NCBI GenBank assembly: GCA_942490995.1
Contig: CALOBG010000021.1
Span: 1-64,000, forward strand
DNA: 64,000 nucleotides
Source: UBA981 sp942490995
GTDB lineage: Bacteria > Pseudomonadota > Gammaproteobacteria > Ga0077536
Reading direction: 5' to 3'
A program made the translations under genes and the position numbers. Below are positions 1-7,786 of the stretch, piece by piece. Below the pieces are notes generated by a model. That model did not search any database. It was given only the letters and a program-made list of their open reading frames with translations, and was not told the origin of the DNA. How positions within the stretch are numbered: position 1 is the stretch's first letter; each line of letters opens with the position of its first letter.

Positions 1-206
1 CGGTCATAGCGGTTAGCGCCGGACAGCGGGCATGGATGTGCCGTATCCGATCGGTTGTACTACCAACCAGGCGCACTAGGTTGGCGTGGCGGGCATTCAT
101 CATGGTCCTCAGGCCTGTGCATCAGGCGGCAAGTTACCACCTGGCGCGGCGGGCTGCCGGCGGTCAAGTTGCGCGTCTTCCGGCCGCTAACGCCCCTGGC
201 AAGCCG

Positions 207-908
207 ATGATCCAGTTTCCTCACCCAAACGCCGCGCGGCCGACAGTGCATCCCGGCAGCGAACCAGCGCCTGCAGCAGCGCCGGGCGACGACGACAGCG
301 TGACCACTGGCAATCCCACCAAGGCTGCCGCGCGCAACCAGCGGGTGGGCGCGGCGACTGAAATCGATCACGCCAGGCTCGAGCAGATCCGCAACCTCAA
401 GCAACGCGACAATGAAGTCCGCCAGCACGAGCGCGCCCATGCCGCGGCCGCGGCCGGCGTACCGCACAGTCCACCCAGCTACACCTATACCCGTGGTCCG
501 GACGGTCGTTCCTATGCGACCGGCGGTGAAGTCCGCATCGATACCGCCCCGGTTGCCGGCGATCCGCAGGCGACCTTACGCAAAGCCAGGATCATCCAGC
601 GCGCCGCGCTGGCACCGATCGAACCGTCGTCAGCCGATCGCGCGGTCGCGGCGCGAGCCGCGGCGATGGCTGCCGCGGCCCGCGCCGAACTGCAACAGGC
701 CGCGCCAGCGGAACCCGGCGAGGGCGCCAAAGGCGGCGCAACGAATGACACCGAAGCGACCGCCGGGCCGCGGCAGGCGGCCGACACCGTCGCAGGTCAG
801 TGTGCCATCTGCGGCGCACAACATTCGGCCGCCGACCACCTCGGCCAGGCCTATTCTGCCGGCCTCGGCAGCGGCGAAGCCAGCACCCACATCGATTCCC
901 GCGCCTGA
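207..908 (+). CDS. SprA-related putative metalloprotease (CJM1_0395-like)
   Basis: The 233-residue protein carries the hallmark core of the SprA-related / CJM1_0395 putative metalloprotease family: a charged segment with the HERAH zinc-protease-like motif, then SYTYTRGPDGRSYATGGEV, then IDTAPV.GDP..T..KA and ALAPIEPSSADRAVAA. A hydrophilic Ala/Pro-rich N-terminus precedes it and an Ala-rich helix follows. The C-terminus has CAIC...H...H, which could bind metal. I chose ATG 207 because the upstream extension (open from 36) is basic and low in complexity, and family members begin shortly before this kind of linker. The ribosome binding site is weak, so the start is uncertain. The function of the family is not established; the peptidase role is inferred from the HExxH-like motif. 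Confidence 0.75.
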   Translation: MIQFPHPNAARPTVHPGSEPAPAAAPGDDDSVTTGNPTKAAARNQRVGAATEIDHARLEQIRNLKQRDNEVRQHERAHAAAAAGVPHSPPSYTYTRGPDGRSYATGGEVRIDTAPVAGDPQATLRKARIIQRAALAPIEPSSADRAVAARAAAMAAAARAELQQAAPAEPGEGAKGGATNDTEATAGPRQAADTVAGQCAICGAQHSAADHLGQAYSAGLGSGEASTHIDSRA

Positions 909-1031
909 GGACCACGCACGGCGGCCGCCATTGCGCCCGCGGTGAAGCCTGCGCGCAGGGGGCGATTTCCAATCGCGCCGAGCTTCGCTACCCTGAACGC
1001 GAATACCCAATGCCGAGCCGGCAAAGGCGCG

Positions 1032-2375
1032 ATGATGAGTACGACGGCGATAGTTGGTGCGAACGTGATCGACGGCACTACCCGCGCGCCGATCGACGAC
1101 GCCATGATCCTGATCAGCGGCGAGCGCATCGACGCCATATTTCGCCGCGGCGAATACCAACCGCCGCCCGGCACGACGATCATCGACGCCAGCGGCGCCT
1201 GGGTCATCCCCGGCCTGATCGACTGCCACGTACACGTCGGCGTGCTTGCCGACAACTCCTTCCTCAAGGTTGACGATCCCACCGCCTTAACCGATTTGTT
1301 CATGCGCTCGTTGATCCGCTACGGCGTAACGACGGTGCGCGACACCGGCAACTTCGACCCGGTACACGTATTTGCGGATATGAAGAAACCGCGCCCCGGC
1401 TGGCCACGATTCTACGGCGCGGGCACCATCCTCGAAGGACCCGCCGAGGGCCCGGCGCCGTGGCGCTGGATGGCCCTGATCGACGACGAAGCATCGGCGC
1501 GCCGCGAAACCCGTAAGGTTATCGAACAGGGCCTGGATTTCGTCAAACTCTATGTGTGGGTCGGTCTCAAGGAAATGCGTGCCGCCATCTCGGAAGCCCA
1601 CGCCGCCGGCAAACGCGTCGCCGCGCATGTCGGACACCGGGTTACCGCTTTCGAAGCGATGAGCGCCGGCATCGACGCGCTGGAACATATCCGCATCGGA
1701 CGCGAGCTGCTGGCCGCTGACGATCTTGCCGCCTACCAAGCGTTGCCGCCGCGCAGCCTCGATCCGCTGGTCGATTTCCGCGCTTGGCGCTTTATCGATG
1801 CCGGCGGCCCGGCGGCGCGCGCCTGGATCGCACGGGCGGCGGAGCGCGGCACGTTTGTCACGCCGACGCTGACCCTGTCGCGCTCAATCCTGCGCGGCCG
1901 TGATGACGCGGTGACAGCCCCGGAAGGCGAGCAGGAAATGCCGCAAAGTATTCGCGAGCAGTGGCAGCAGTACGCCTACTCGCAGGACTATTCGGCCGAC
2001 GACTGGCAGGCCGCGCCGCGCGAATTCAGCAGCCAGCTTGAATTCGTCGGCAACGCGCACGCCGGCGGCGTCAATATCACCGCCGGCACCGATCTCGCCA
2101 ATCCGTTTATCATGCCCGGACGCGGTCTCCACGATGAACTCGCCATGCTGGTCAACGCCTGCGGCATGTCGCCGCTCGAGGCCTTACGCTCGGCGACCGC
2201 GCGCGGCGCGGAACTGCTTGGGGTCAGCGACGATCTCGGCACCCTGGAGAAGCGCAAACTCGCCGACCTTGTGATCCTGGAGGACAATCCACTCACGGAT
2301 ATCAACAATACTCGGCGCATACGCTGCGTCATGAAAGCGGGCCAGGTGGTCGAACATCAGGCCGTTGCGCCGTGA
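1032..2375 (+). CDS. amidohydrolase family protein
   Basis: The 447-residue protein is a metal-dependent hydrolase of the amidohydrolase superfamily (imidazolonepropionase/prolidase-like branch). Visible ligands follow the usual order: HVHVG after beta-strand 1 (GLIDCHVHV), a candidate carbamylated lysine in DFVKLYVW, AAHVGH, ALEHIRIG and the C-terminal aspartate in TAGTD. The C-terminal KRKLADLVILEDNPL strand-turn is typical of the small beta-sandwich. Two adjacent ATG codons (1032, 1035) lie near the start; the upstream in-frame extension lacks family features. The gene is followed at 50 bp by a serine hydrolase on the same strand. The substrate is unknown; a cyclic amide, ester or dipeptide are all possible. 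Confidence 0.88.
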   Translation: MMSTTAIVGANVIDGTTRAPIDDAMILISGERIDAIFRRGEYQPPPGTTIIDASGAWVIPGLIDCHVHVGVLADNSFLKVDDPTALTDLFMRSLIRYGVTTVRDTGNFDPVHVFADMKKPRPGWPRFYGAGTILEGPAEGPAPWRWMALIDDEASARRETRKVIEQGLDFVKLYVWVGLKEMRAAISEAHAAGKRVAAHVGHRVTAFEAMSAGIDALEHIRIGRELLAADDLAAYQALPPRSLDPLVDFRAWRFIDAGGPAARAWIARAAERGTFVTPTLTLSRSILRGRDDAVTAPEGEQEMPQSIREQWQQYAYSQDYSADDWQAAPREFSSQLEFVGNAHAGGVNITAGTDLANPFIMPGRGLHDELAMLVNACGMSPLEALRSATARGAELLGVSDDLGTLEKRKLADLVILEDNPLTDINNTRRIRCVMKAGQVVEHQAVAP

Positions 2376-2424
2376 TCCCCAAACCTGCCGATCACGCGCC
2401 CCCCCACTAAACAGGAGCATTACC

Positions 2425-3615
2425 ATGGCAACTAACCTCAAACTCATGCAGGTCGATAACGTCGAAGAACTCGGTTTCGACGCTACCCGCCTCGATCGCG
2501 TGCGTCAGGCGATCGTCGCCGATATCGACGGCGAGCGCTGCCACGGCGCGTCGGTGATCGTCGCCCGCCATGGCCGGATTGTCCTCGATCTGACCGAGGG
2601 CTACGCCGATCGCAAGGCCGGCAAAGCCCTGAAATCCGACGCCGTGTTTGCGACCATGTCGGTCGCCAAGCAGTTCACCAACGTCCTTGCTCTGTCCCTG
2701 GTCGAGCGCGGGCTGCTCAAGCTGCACGCGCCGGTAGCGGAAATCATTCCCGAGTTTGCCACCCTCGGCAAAGAGAAGGTCAATCTTTTTCACCTGCTCA
2801 CCCATACCAGCGGGATCATGTCCGCGATACCGCCAGTGCCGCCCGAGGTATTGACGAACATCGACGCCCTGGTCGAATTCGCCTGCGGACTGCCGCTCGA
2901 ATCACAGCCCGGCGAGCGCGTGAATTATTCGATCCTGCTTGGGCATTCCATCATCGCCGCGCTGTGCCACCGCGTCGATGGTCGCGGCCGCAGCTATGCC
3001 GACATGCTGCGCGAGGATATTTTCGAGCCGCTGGGCATGCGCGATACCAGCCTCGGCCCGCGCGACGATCTGATTGAGCGCTTATGCCCGGTACGCGTTT
3101 CCTACAAGGATATTCCGGCCCTGTTGCCGCCCGAGGCGGTCGAAGGACTCGGCGCACTGCTGGCAACGCCGGGCTGCGAGATCCCGGGCGGCGGCTGTAT
3201 CACCACCGTCCAGGACGTGCACCGTTTTGCCGAGATGCTGCGCCGCGGCGGCGAACTCGACGGCGTGCGCCTGCTGTCGCCGGCAATGCTCGATTTCTGC
3301 ACCCGCAACCACACCGGGAACCTGCGTAACATCCTGTTCGACATGTGGTGTGGCACGCGCAACTGGCTGGTTTACCCGGCCAATATCGGGGTCGGGTTCT
3401 TCATGCGCGGTGAAGGCGACATTCCGGGGCTGTTCGGGGCGCTCAACTCGCCGCGCACCTATGGCGGCTTCGGCGCCGGCTCGACCGGGTTTACCGTCGA
3501 TCCGGAACGCGATCTTACCCTCGCTTTCCTGTCGACCGGACTGATGGAAGACAGCTATCACTTCGAGCGTATGGGCGTACTGGCCAACCTGATCCTGGCC
3601 GCGATCACGAAGTAA
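2425..3615 (+). CDS. serine hydrolase, beta-lactamase/class C family
   Basis: The 396-residue protein belongs to the beta-lactamase-related serine hydrolases (Pfam Beta-lactamase, EstB/LACTB-like). The nucleophile motif SxxK is seen as MSVAKQFT. The second motif appears as NYSILLGH, where the usual YxN/YSN has Ile in the third place. A GSTG near the C-terminus stands for the KTG/HTG box. No signal peptide is visible, so a cytoplasmic esterase or amidase is more likely than a secreted penicillinase. ATG 2425 is chosen because a clear AGGAG lies at 2413-2417. The gene follows the amidohydrolase and may be co-transcribed; a strong hairpin closes the unit at 3626-3654. Confidence 0.88.
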   Translation: MATNLKLMQVDNVEELGFDATRLDRVRQAIVADIDGERCHGASVIVARHGRIVLDLTEGYADRKAGKALKSDAVFATMSVAKQFTNVLALSLVERGLLKLHAPVAEIIPEFATLGKEKVNLFHLLTHTSGIMSAIPPVPPEVLTNIDALVEFACGLPLESQPGERVNYSILLGHSIIAALCHRVDGRGRSYADMLREDIFEPLGMRDTSLGPRDDLIERLCPVRVSYKDIPALLPPEAVEGLGALLATPGCEIPGGGCITTVQDVHRFAEMLRRGGELDGVRLLSPAMLDFCTRNHTGNLRNILFDMWCGTRNWLVYPANIGVGFFMRGEGDIPGLFGALNSPRTYGGFGAGSTGFTVDPERDLTLAFLSTGLMEDSYHFERMGVLANLILAAITK

Positions 3616-3625
3616 GCGGCCCCCC

Positions 3626-3654
3626 CTCAGCCGCCAGCTTTGCCGGCGGCTGAG
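3626..3654. terminator. perfect 10-bp hairpin between convergent genes
   Basis: The segments CTCAGCCGCC (3626-3635) and GGCGGCTGAG (3645-3654) are exact reverse complements separated by 9 nt. The hairpin sits between the stop of the plus-strand serine hydrolase and the stop of the minus-strand aldo/keto reductase. It has no long U tract on either side, so it may be a factor-assisted or bidirectional terminator. Confidence 0.7.
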
Positions 3655-3665
3655 CACCACCGGAC

Positions 3666-4904
3666 TCAGGCCAGCATGCGGTGTGCCGGCGCGCAGCGTT
3701 CGTTGATCGCAATGCCGTAACTGCACGCGTTCTGGCACGGCTCGCCACTGCACGATAAACAGGCTTCGGCGTTGGTCCCGATCAGGGCGTACTCTTCGCG
3801 GGCAAACCTGAGGTCTTCGTAGTCGGTGGCGTACATGCTGGTGCGCAGGACGTCGGAGATCTGCACCCCGTAAGGACACGCCCCGGAACAGTCATCGCAG
3901 GCATGGCGGCAATAGGTCATGCCGTTCATCTCGGCATAGTGCCGTAACAGCGCGAGATCGCCAGCGGCCAGTTGCGCGGCGCCGGAGGCACCAAGAAACT
4001 CGTCGATACGGGCGCTGTCGGTCATCGATATAACCAGTGCATCGACGTCGGGATTGGACAATACCCAGCGGAAAGCGGCCTGGGCAAACGTCGCGCCATC
4101 GGCCTCGTACGGACGCATGTCGTTCAGACGCGCGCCCATCAGCGTTTTCATTGCCACCACGCCAACATTCTTCGACTTCGCGCGCGCCAGCACGCGCGGC
4201 AGATCGGGTTGCTTGGCGACGAAATTGAACGAGCTCGTAAACTGCTCGTAGAAGGCCGGATCCTGGCCGAAGTTGTACGCGCACAGGATGACGTCGACCA
4301 TGTCACGATCGAGCGCATAATCGAGACACGGGATCAGTCGGCCGGCGTGGCCGGACATCCCGGTGTAGCGGATTTTGCCCTGCTGCTTCGCCTGCGCCGT
4401 GAATTCATGCCACTCGTCGCTTTTGAGACGCTCGACGTCGTTCACGGCATGCGAAAAATAAATGTCGATGTAATCGGTACGCAGGCGCTTTAGCGAGGTT
4501 TCGAGCTGCGCCATCATGCGTTCGCGCGGCCAGTCGGCGGTACTCTCGACTTTTGAGACCAGCACCACGTCATCACGCATGCCGGCCAGCGCTGCGCCGA
4601 GTACGGTCTCCGAATCGCCGCCGGTGTAGCCATAGGCGGAATCGAAATAATTGATCCCGCAATCAACGGCGTGGCGGACCAGGTCGCCTTCGCCGCTGCG
4701 CAGTCGACTGGTGCCGAACGAAATATCCGAAATTTTGAGGCCGGTCCGGCCCAGCGTGCGATAACTGCGCACCACGTTGCGAGCGCTGCCGGTAGCGGCG
4801 CCGGCAAAGCGCGGCGCCAGCGTGGCGACGGCGCCGGTAGCGGCGCTCCAGCGCAGAAAACGACGCCGTCCGAACGGCGCCGGTGGTGTGGGGGGTATCG
4901 TCAT
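3666..4904 (-). CDS. Tat-exported aldo/keto reductase with C-terminal Fe-S cysteines
   Basis: The 412-residue protein has a twin-arginine signal at residues 13-17 (RRRFL) followed by an alanine-rich hydrophobic stretch, then a complete aldo/keto reductase barrel. The catalytic Asp and Tyr are in FDSAYGYTGG, the lysine in VVLVSKV and the histidine in IYFSHAV. The C-terminal 90 residues add CRHACDDCSGACPYG and CLSCSGEPCQNACSYG. These are ferredoxin-like cysteine sets that can hold one or two [4Fe-4S] clusters, as in other AKR/4Fe-4S fusion proteins. The periplasmic location is inferred from the Tat motif. The substrate is unknown, and a cluster-bearing AKR outside the NAD(P)H pool would need another electron partner. 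The gene is convergent with the serine hydrolase and stands about 90 bp upstream (by coordinate) of the VOC/LLM pair. Confidence 0.87.
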   Translation of the reverse strand: MTIPPTPPAPFGRRRFLRWSAATGAVATLAPRFAGAATGSARNVVRSYRTLGRTGLKISDISFGTSRLRSGEGDLVRHAVDCGINYFDSAYGYTGGDSETVLGAALAGMRDDVVLVSKVESTADWPRERMMAQLETSLKRLRTDYIDIYFSHAVNDVERLKSDEWHEFTAQAKQQGKIRYTGMSGHAGRLIPCLDYALDRDMVDVILCAYNFGQDPAFYEQFTSSFNFVAKQPDLPRVLARAKSKNVGVVAMKTLMGARLNDMRPYEADGATFAQAAFRWVLSNPDVDALVISMTDSARIDEFLGASGAAQLAAGDLALLRHYAEMNGMTYCRHACDDCSGACPYGVQISDVLRTSMYATDYEDLRFAREEYALIGTNAEACLSCSGEPCQNACSYGIAINERCAPAHRMLA

Positions 4905-4995
4905 GGCGCTTTCCTCCTTCGCTGCGCGCGCTGGTGCGGCGCGGGCATCACCAGACTACGCCGGCGCGCTGACAAGATCGAGACGGCTGACCGGA

Positions 4996-5820
4996 TCAGG
5001 ACCCCGTTACCGTGATGCGCGCGCCAAGCGCCGCGGCCTCGAGGATATCCAGCCGTCCGGCCTGGGCCGCGCCGCCGATGCAGGCGACGGTTTGTCTCAG
5101 ATCGGTGGCGCGCAGTACCAGACGATAAGGCCCCGGCCCCAACGCCGCCAGTTCCGCCGCCTGGGCCGTGTCGGTAGCGGTATGGAGCCGCAGTTCGAAG
5201 TCGCCGAGACGATAGCTTATTGCGCCGGCCGCCGGCGCATTCGCAACCAAACCCAGGCCGTGCTCGTAGAACCTGCGCGCCGCGGCCAGGTCGGCGACCA
5301 GAACCTCGATCGCCGCCACCCCGACCACCGCGTTGCGGTGGTGGCCAGGTGCATCCCAGGCCAGACGTTCGTGATCAGGCGTTTGCCAATTGATCAGAAA
5401 TGGCCACGGCTTGCGCCACGGTGAGCTGCCCGGGATCACGAGCCGCCAGGCCAGGTAACGCCCGTCGGGACGTTCGCGATCCATCGCGAAGGGCCCCGCA
5501 TACGGCTGCTCAATACGGCTGAGCGCAGCCGCCTGAGCATCGAGATCGTCACTCGCCAGCACGAAACCGACCAGGCCGCCGCCATGCGCCAGGAAGTCGA
5601 TCAAATCGGCGCCGAACGCACCGCTCGCGCGCGCCCGGCTCTCGTCTTCGACAGCCAGCAGTTCAAGGTAGTCGAGACCGAAACGCACGATCGCGTTGTG
5701 GGTCCCGAACGCGGGATGGCGTCCGCCGGCGGCAACGTCGAAACCGAGCTCCGCGTAGGCCGCCAGCGCCGCCGCGATATCCGGCACGGCGATCACGGCA
5801 TGATCGAAACGCATGCTCAT
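4996..5820 (-). CDS. VOC (glyoxalase-like) family protein
   Basis: The 274-residue protein matches the Glyoxalase_3-like branch of the vicinal oxygen chelate superfamily. It starts with FDHAVIAVPDI, has a long Trp-rich middle (PWRKPWPFLINW) and a second half beginning VAAIEVLVADLAAARRFYEHGLGL. Such proteins bind a divalent metal and act on or bind small organic molecules; the specific reaction cannot be deduced. Its start codon overlaps the stop of the upstream LLM flavoprotein by 4 nt (ATGA), so the two are translationally coupled and probably act on the same compound. Confidence 0.82.
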   Translation of the reverse strand: MSMRFDHAVIAVPDIAAALAAYAELGFDVAAGGRHPAFGTHNAIVRFGLDYLELLAVEDESRARASGAFGADLIDFLAHGGGLVGFVLASDDLDAQAAALSRIEQPYAGPFAMDRERPDGRYLAWRLVIPGSSPWRKPWPFLINWQTPDHERLAWDAPGHHRNAVVGVAAIEVLVADLAAARRFYEHGLGLVANAPAAGAISYRLGDFELRLHTATDTAQAAELAALGPGPYRLVLRATDLRQTVACIGGAAQAGRLDILEAAALGARITVTGS

Positions 5821-6803
5821 CGCGCCAGCGCCGGCAACACGTCTTCGGTGACGCGCTGAAACTGGCTGTGTTCGTCCATGCCGATCAGGCGCAGGGTGAC
5901 GGTGGTTGCGCCCGCATCGACGAATTTCGCGATCTCGTCGATACAGCGCGCCGCATCGCCGACCGCGACCCAGCGTTCGATAAAATCGCGATCGTAGTCG
6001 ACACCGTAATAATCGCGCAGATAGGCGGCCGTGGTCTCGAGGCCGGCATTGCGGTCATCGCAAACATGAATGTTGTAATACAGGCAGACTTCGAAGTCGT
6101 CGCCCAATTCGCGGCCGGCGTCATCGGCATAACGATGTATGTCAGCGAGGTTTTCGCGCAGGCTCTCGACCGTGTTGGCGGTCGTCATCCAGCCGTCGCC
6201 GAGGCGCGCAACACGCCCAAGCGCGGTCGCCTTGAGTTTCGGATAAGCGGGATTGGGGTTGGCCGTTACCCAGATCGGCAGTGGCCGCTGCAGCGGCCGC
6301 GGCACCACCGTGAGCTTGTCGAAATGATTGAATTCACCGTGATAGCTGGCGTTCTCTTCGAGCGAAATCAAGCGCATGATTTCGATCGCTTCTTCCATGC
6401 GCCGGCTGCGCGTATCCGGATCGATGCCGAAGGCGGCGAATTCTTCCGCGAACTGCCCGCCGCCGGCTTCACGCTGACCCTGGCAGGCGACAAAAATCGT
6501 ACGGCCGGCGCTCATGAAATCGAGGCTCGCCCACTGGTAGGCCATCAGCAGCGCATCGCGCAGCGGTGCACTCGCCATACATCCGACCCCCAGGCGGACG
6601 CGTTCGCTGACCGCCGCCATGCCACCGAGCGCGACCATGACGTCGAGACGTGGCTTGGCAAAAATCGAATCACCGAGCCACACCGACTCCCACACCGTGG
6701 CCTGGTCCGCGGCACGGGTCAGATCGAGCATCGACGGCACATCCGACATGCCGAGCACGACGCTGCGATTGGATAAGGTCAGGCCGAATTTTGCGCTGCC
6801 CAT
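5817..6803 (-). CDS. LLM-class flavin-dependent oxidoreductase
   Basis: The 328-residue protein is a luciferase-like (bacterial luciferase/F420 reductase superfamily) enzyme. It has an early beta strand (FGLTLSNRS), VSERVRLGVGC, MEEAIEIMRL...Y.GEF, then PRPLQRPLPIWV and RVARLGDGWMTT. It is expected to use reduced FMN or F420 to oxidise a small substrate. It is the first gene of a two-gene minus-strand operon with the VOC protein and is divergent from the xanthine-dehydrogenase-type operon, with 137 bp between the starts. The shared upstream region may allow joint regulation, but no operator was recognised there. Confidence 0.85.
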   Translation of the reverse strand: MGSAKFGLTLSNRSVVLGMSDVPSMLDLTRAADQATVWESVWLGDSIFAKPRLDVMVALGGMAAVSERVRLGVGCMASAPLRDALLMAYQWASLDFMSAGRTIFVACQGQREAGGGQFAEEFAAFGIDPDTRSRRMEEAIEIMRLISLEENASYHGEFNHFDKLTVVPRPLQRPLPIWVTANPNPAYPKLKATALGRVARLGDGWMTTANTVESLRENLADIHRYADDAGRELGDDFEVCLYYNIHVCDDRNAGLETTAAYLRDYYGVDYDRDFIERWVAVGDAARCIDEIAKFVDAGATTVTLRLIGMDEHSQFQRVTEDVLPALAR

Positions 6804-6940
6804 GGCGCTTGCCTCCGAAATTGCCGGTTGTCATCGACAGTGTACCGGTCCGTTGTCGGTGAAGGCACCGCGCGATCGTTCCCCGACGCGCCGCGCTTGC
6901 GGCATAATAGCGTTCAACGCCTGGCCTGAAGGGAGATGCC

Positions 6941-7786
6941 GTGCGACCCGCGCAATTCGATCTGATCCGGCCCGCGACCCTGGGCGCCGCCCTCACCGCG
7001 GCAGGCGACGACGCCACTATGCTGCTGGCCGGCGGCCAGAGCCTGCTCAAACAGCTGCGTGAACGCAGCGTCACACCGGCACGGCTTATCGACCTGTCCG
7101 CGCTCGGCGATCTCGCTTATGCGCGAAGGACCCCGGGCGGCCTCGAACTCGGCGCGATGCTGACCCTCGACCGCCTCGCCAGCGATACCGACATCGGCGC
7201 CCACAGCCCGGCCCTTGCCGCCGCGGCGCAGGCAGTCGGCGATCCCCAGGTGCGCTGCCGTGCAACTTTGGGTGGCAATCTCATGAGCGGCTGGTCCGGC
7301 GACCTGGGGGTGGCCCTGGCTGCGCTCGGCGCCGAAGCCGTGGTGCAGTCAACCTCCGGCACGCGCAACCTTGACGTCGCCGCGCTGCTGGGCGAAGGAC
7401 TGGCGCGCGGCGAAATCATCCACGGCGTGCGTATTCCGCCGACCCGCGCTTCGGCCTTTATAAAACTGAGCCGGCGCAGCGCCGACCCGGCGCTGGTCAG
7501 CGCGGCTGCCGTGATCAGCGAAACACGCGGCGGCGCACGGTTCGCCCTCGCCGTGGGCGGCGCGCACGCACATGTGGTGCGCCTGCCGCATTGCGAAACC
7601 CTGCTTGCCGCCGGCAACCGCAGCCGCGCCGAGCTAAGCACGGCGCTTACCCGCGACACTGCCGGGCTGACGCCGCCGGACACTCCGCACGGCAGCGCCG
7701 ACTACCGCCTGCGCGTGCTGCCGGTGATCACCCTGCGCAGTATTGAACGCGTGCTGGAAACAGCCGACGCCGGTGCGCTGGTATGA
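6941..7786 (+). CDS. xanthine dehydrogenase family FAD-binding subunit (CoxM-like)
   Basis: The 281-residue protein is the medium, FAD-binding subunit of a molybdenum hydroxylase. It has the LLAGGQSLLKQLR loop (FAD_binding_5) and the second FAD contact VRCRATLGGNLM, followed by the CO-dehydrogenase flavoprotein C-terminal domain. The usual second signature AGGTD/AHAD is not obvious. Translation starts at GTG 6941 with GGGAG at 6931-6935. The stop overlaps the start of the next gene (ATGA at 7783-7786), so the two subunits are made together. Confidence 0.88.
   Translation: MRPAQFDLIRPATLGAALTAAGDDATMLLAGGQSLLKQLRERSVTPARLIDLSALGDLAYARRTPGGLELGAMLTLDRLASDTDIGAHSPALAAAAQAVGDPQVRCRATLGGNLMSGWSGDLGVALAALGAEAVVQSTSGTRNLDVAALLGEGLARGEIIHGVRIPPTRASAFIKLSRRSADPALVSAAAVISETRGGARFALAVGGAHAHVVRLPHCETLLAAGNRSRAELSTALTRDTAGLTPPDTPHGSADYRLRVLPVITLRSIERVLETADAGALV

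Noticed and set aside
5868..6776. 302-codon plus-strand frame
   Set aside because: Antisense to the luciferase-like gene and not coherent as a protein.
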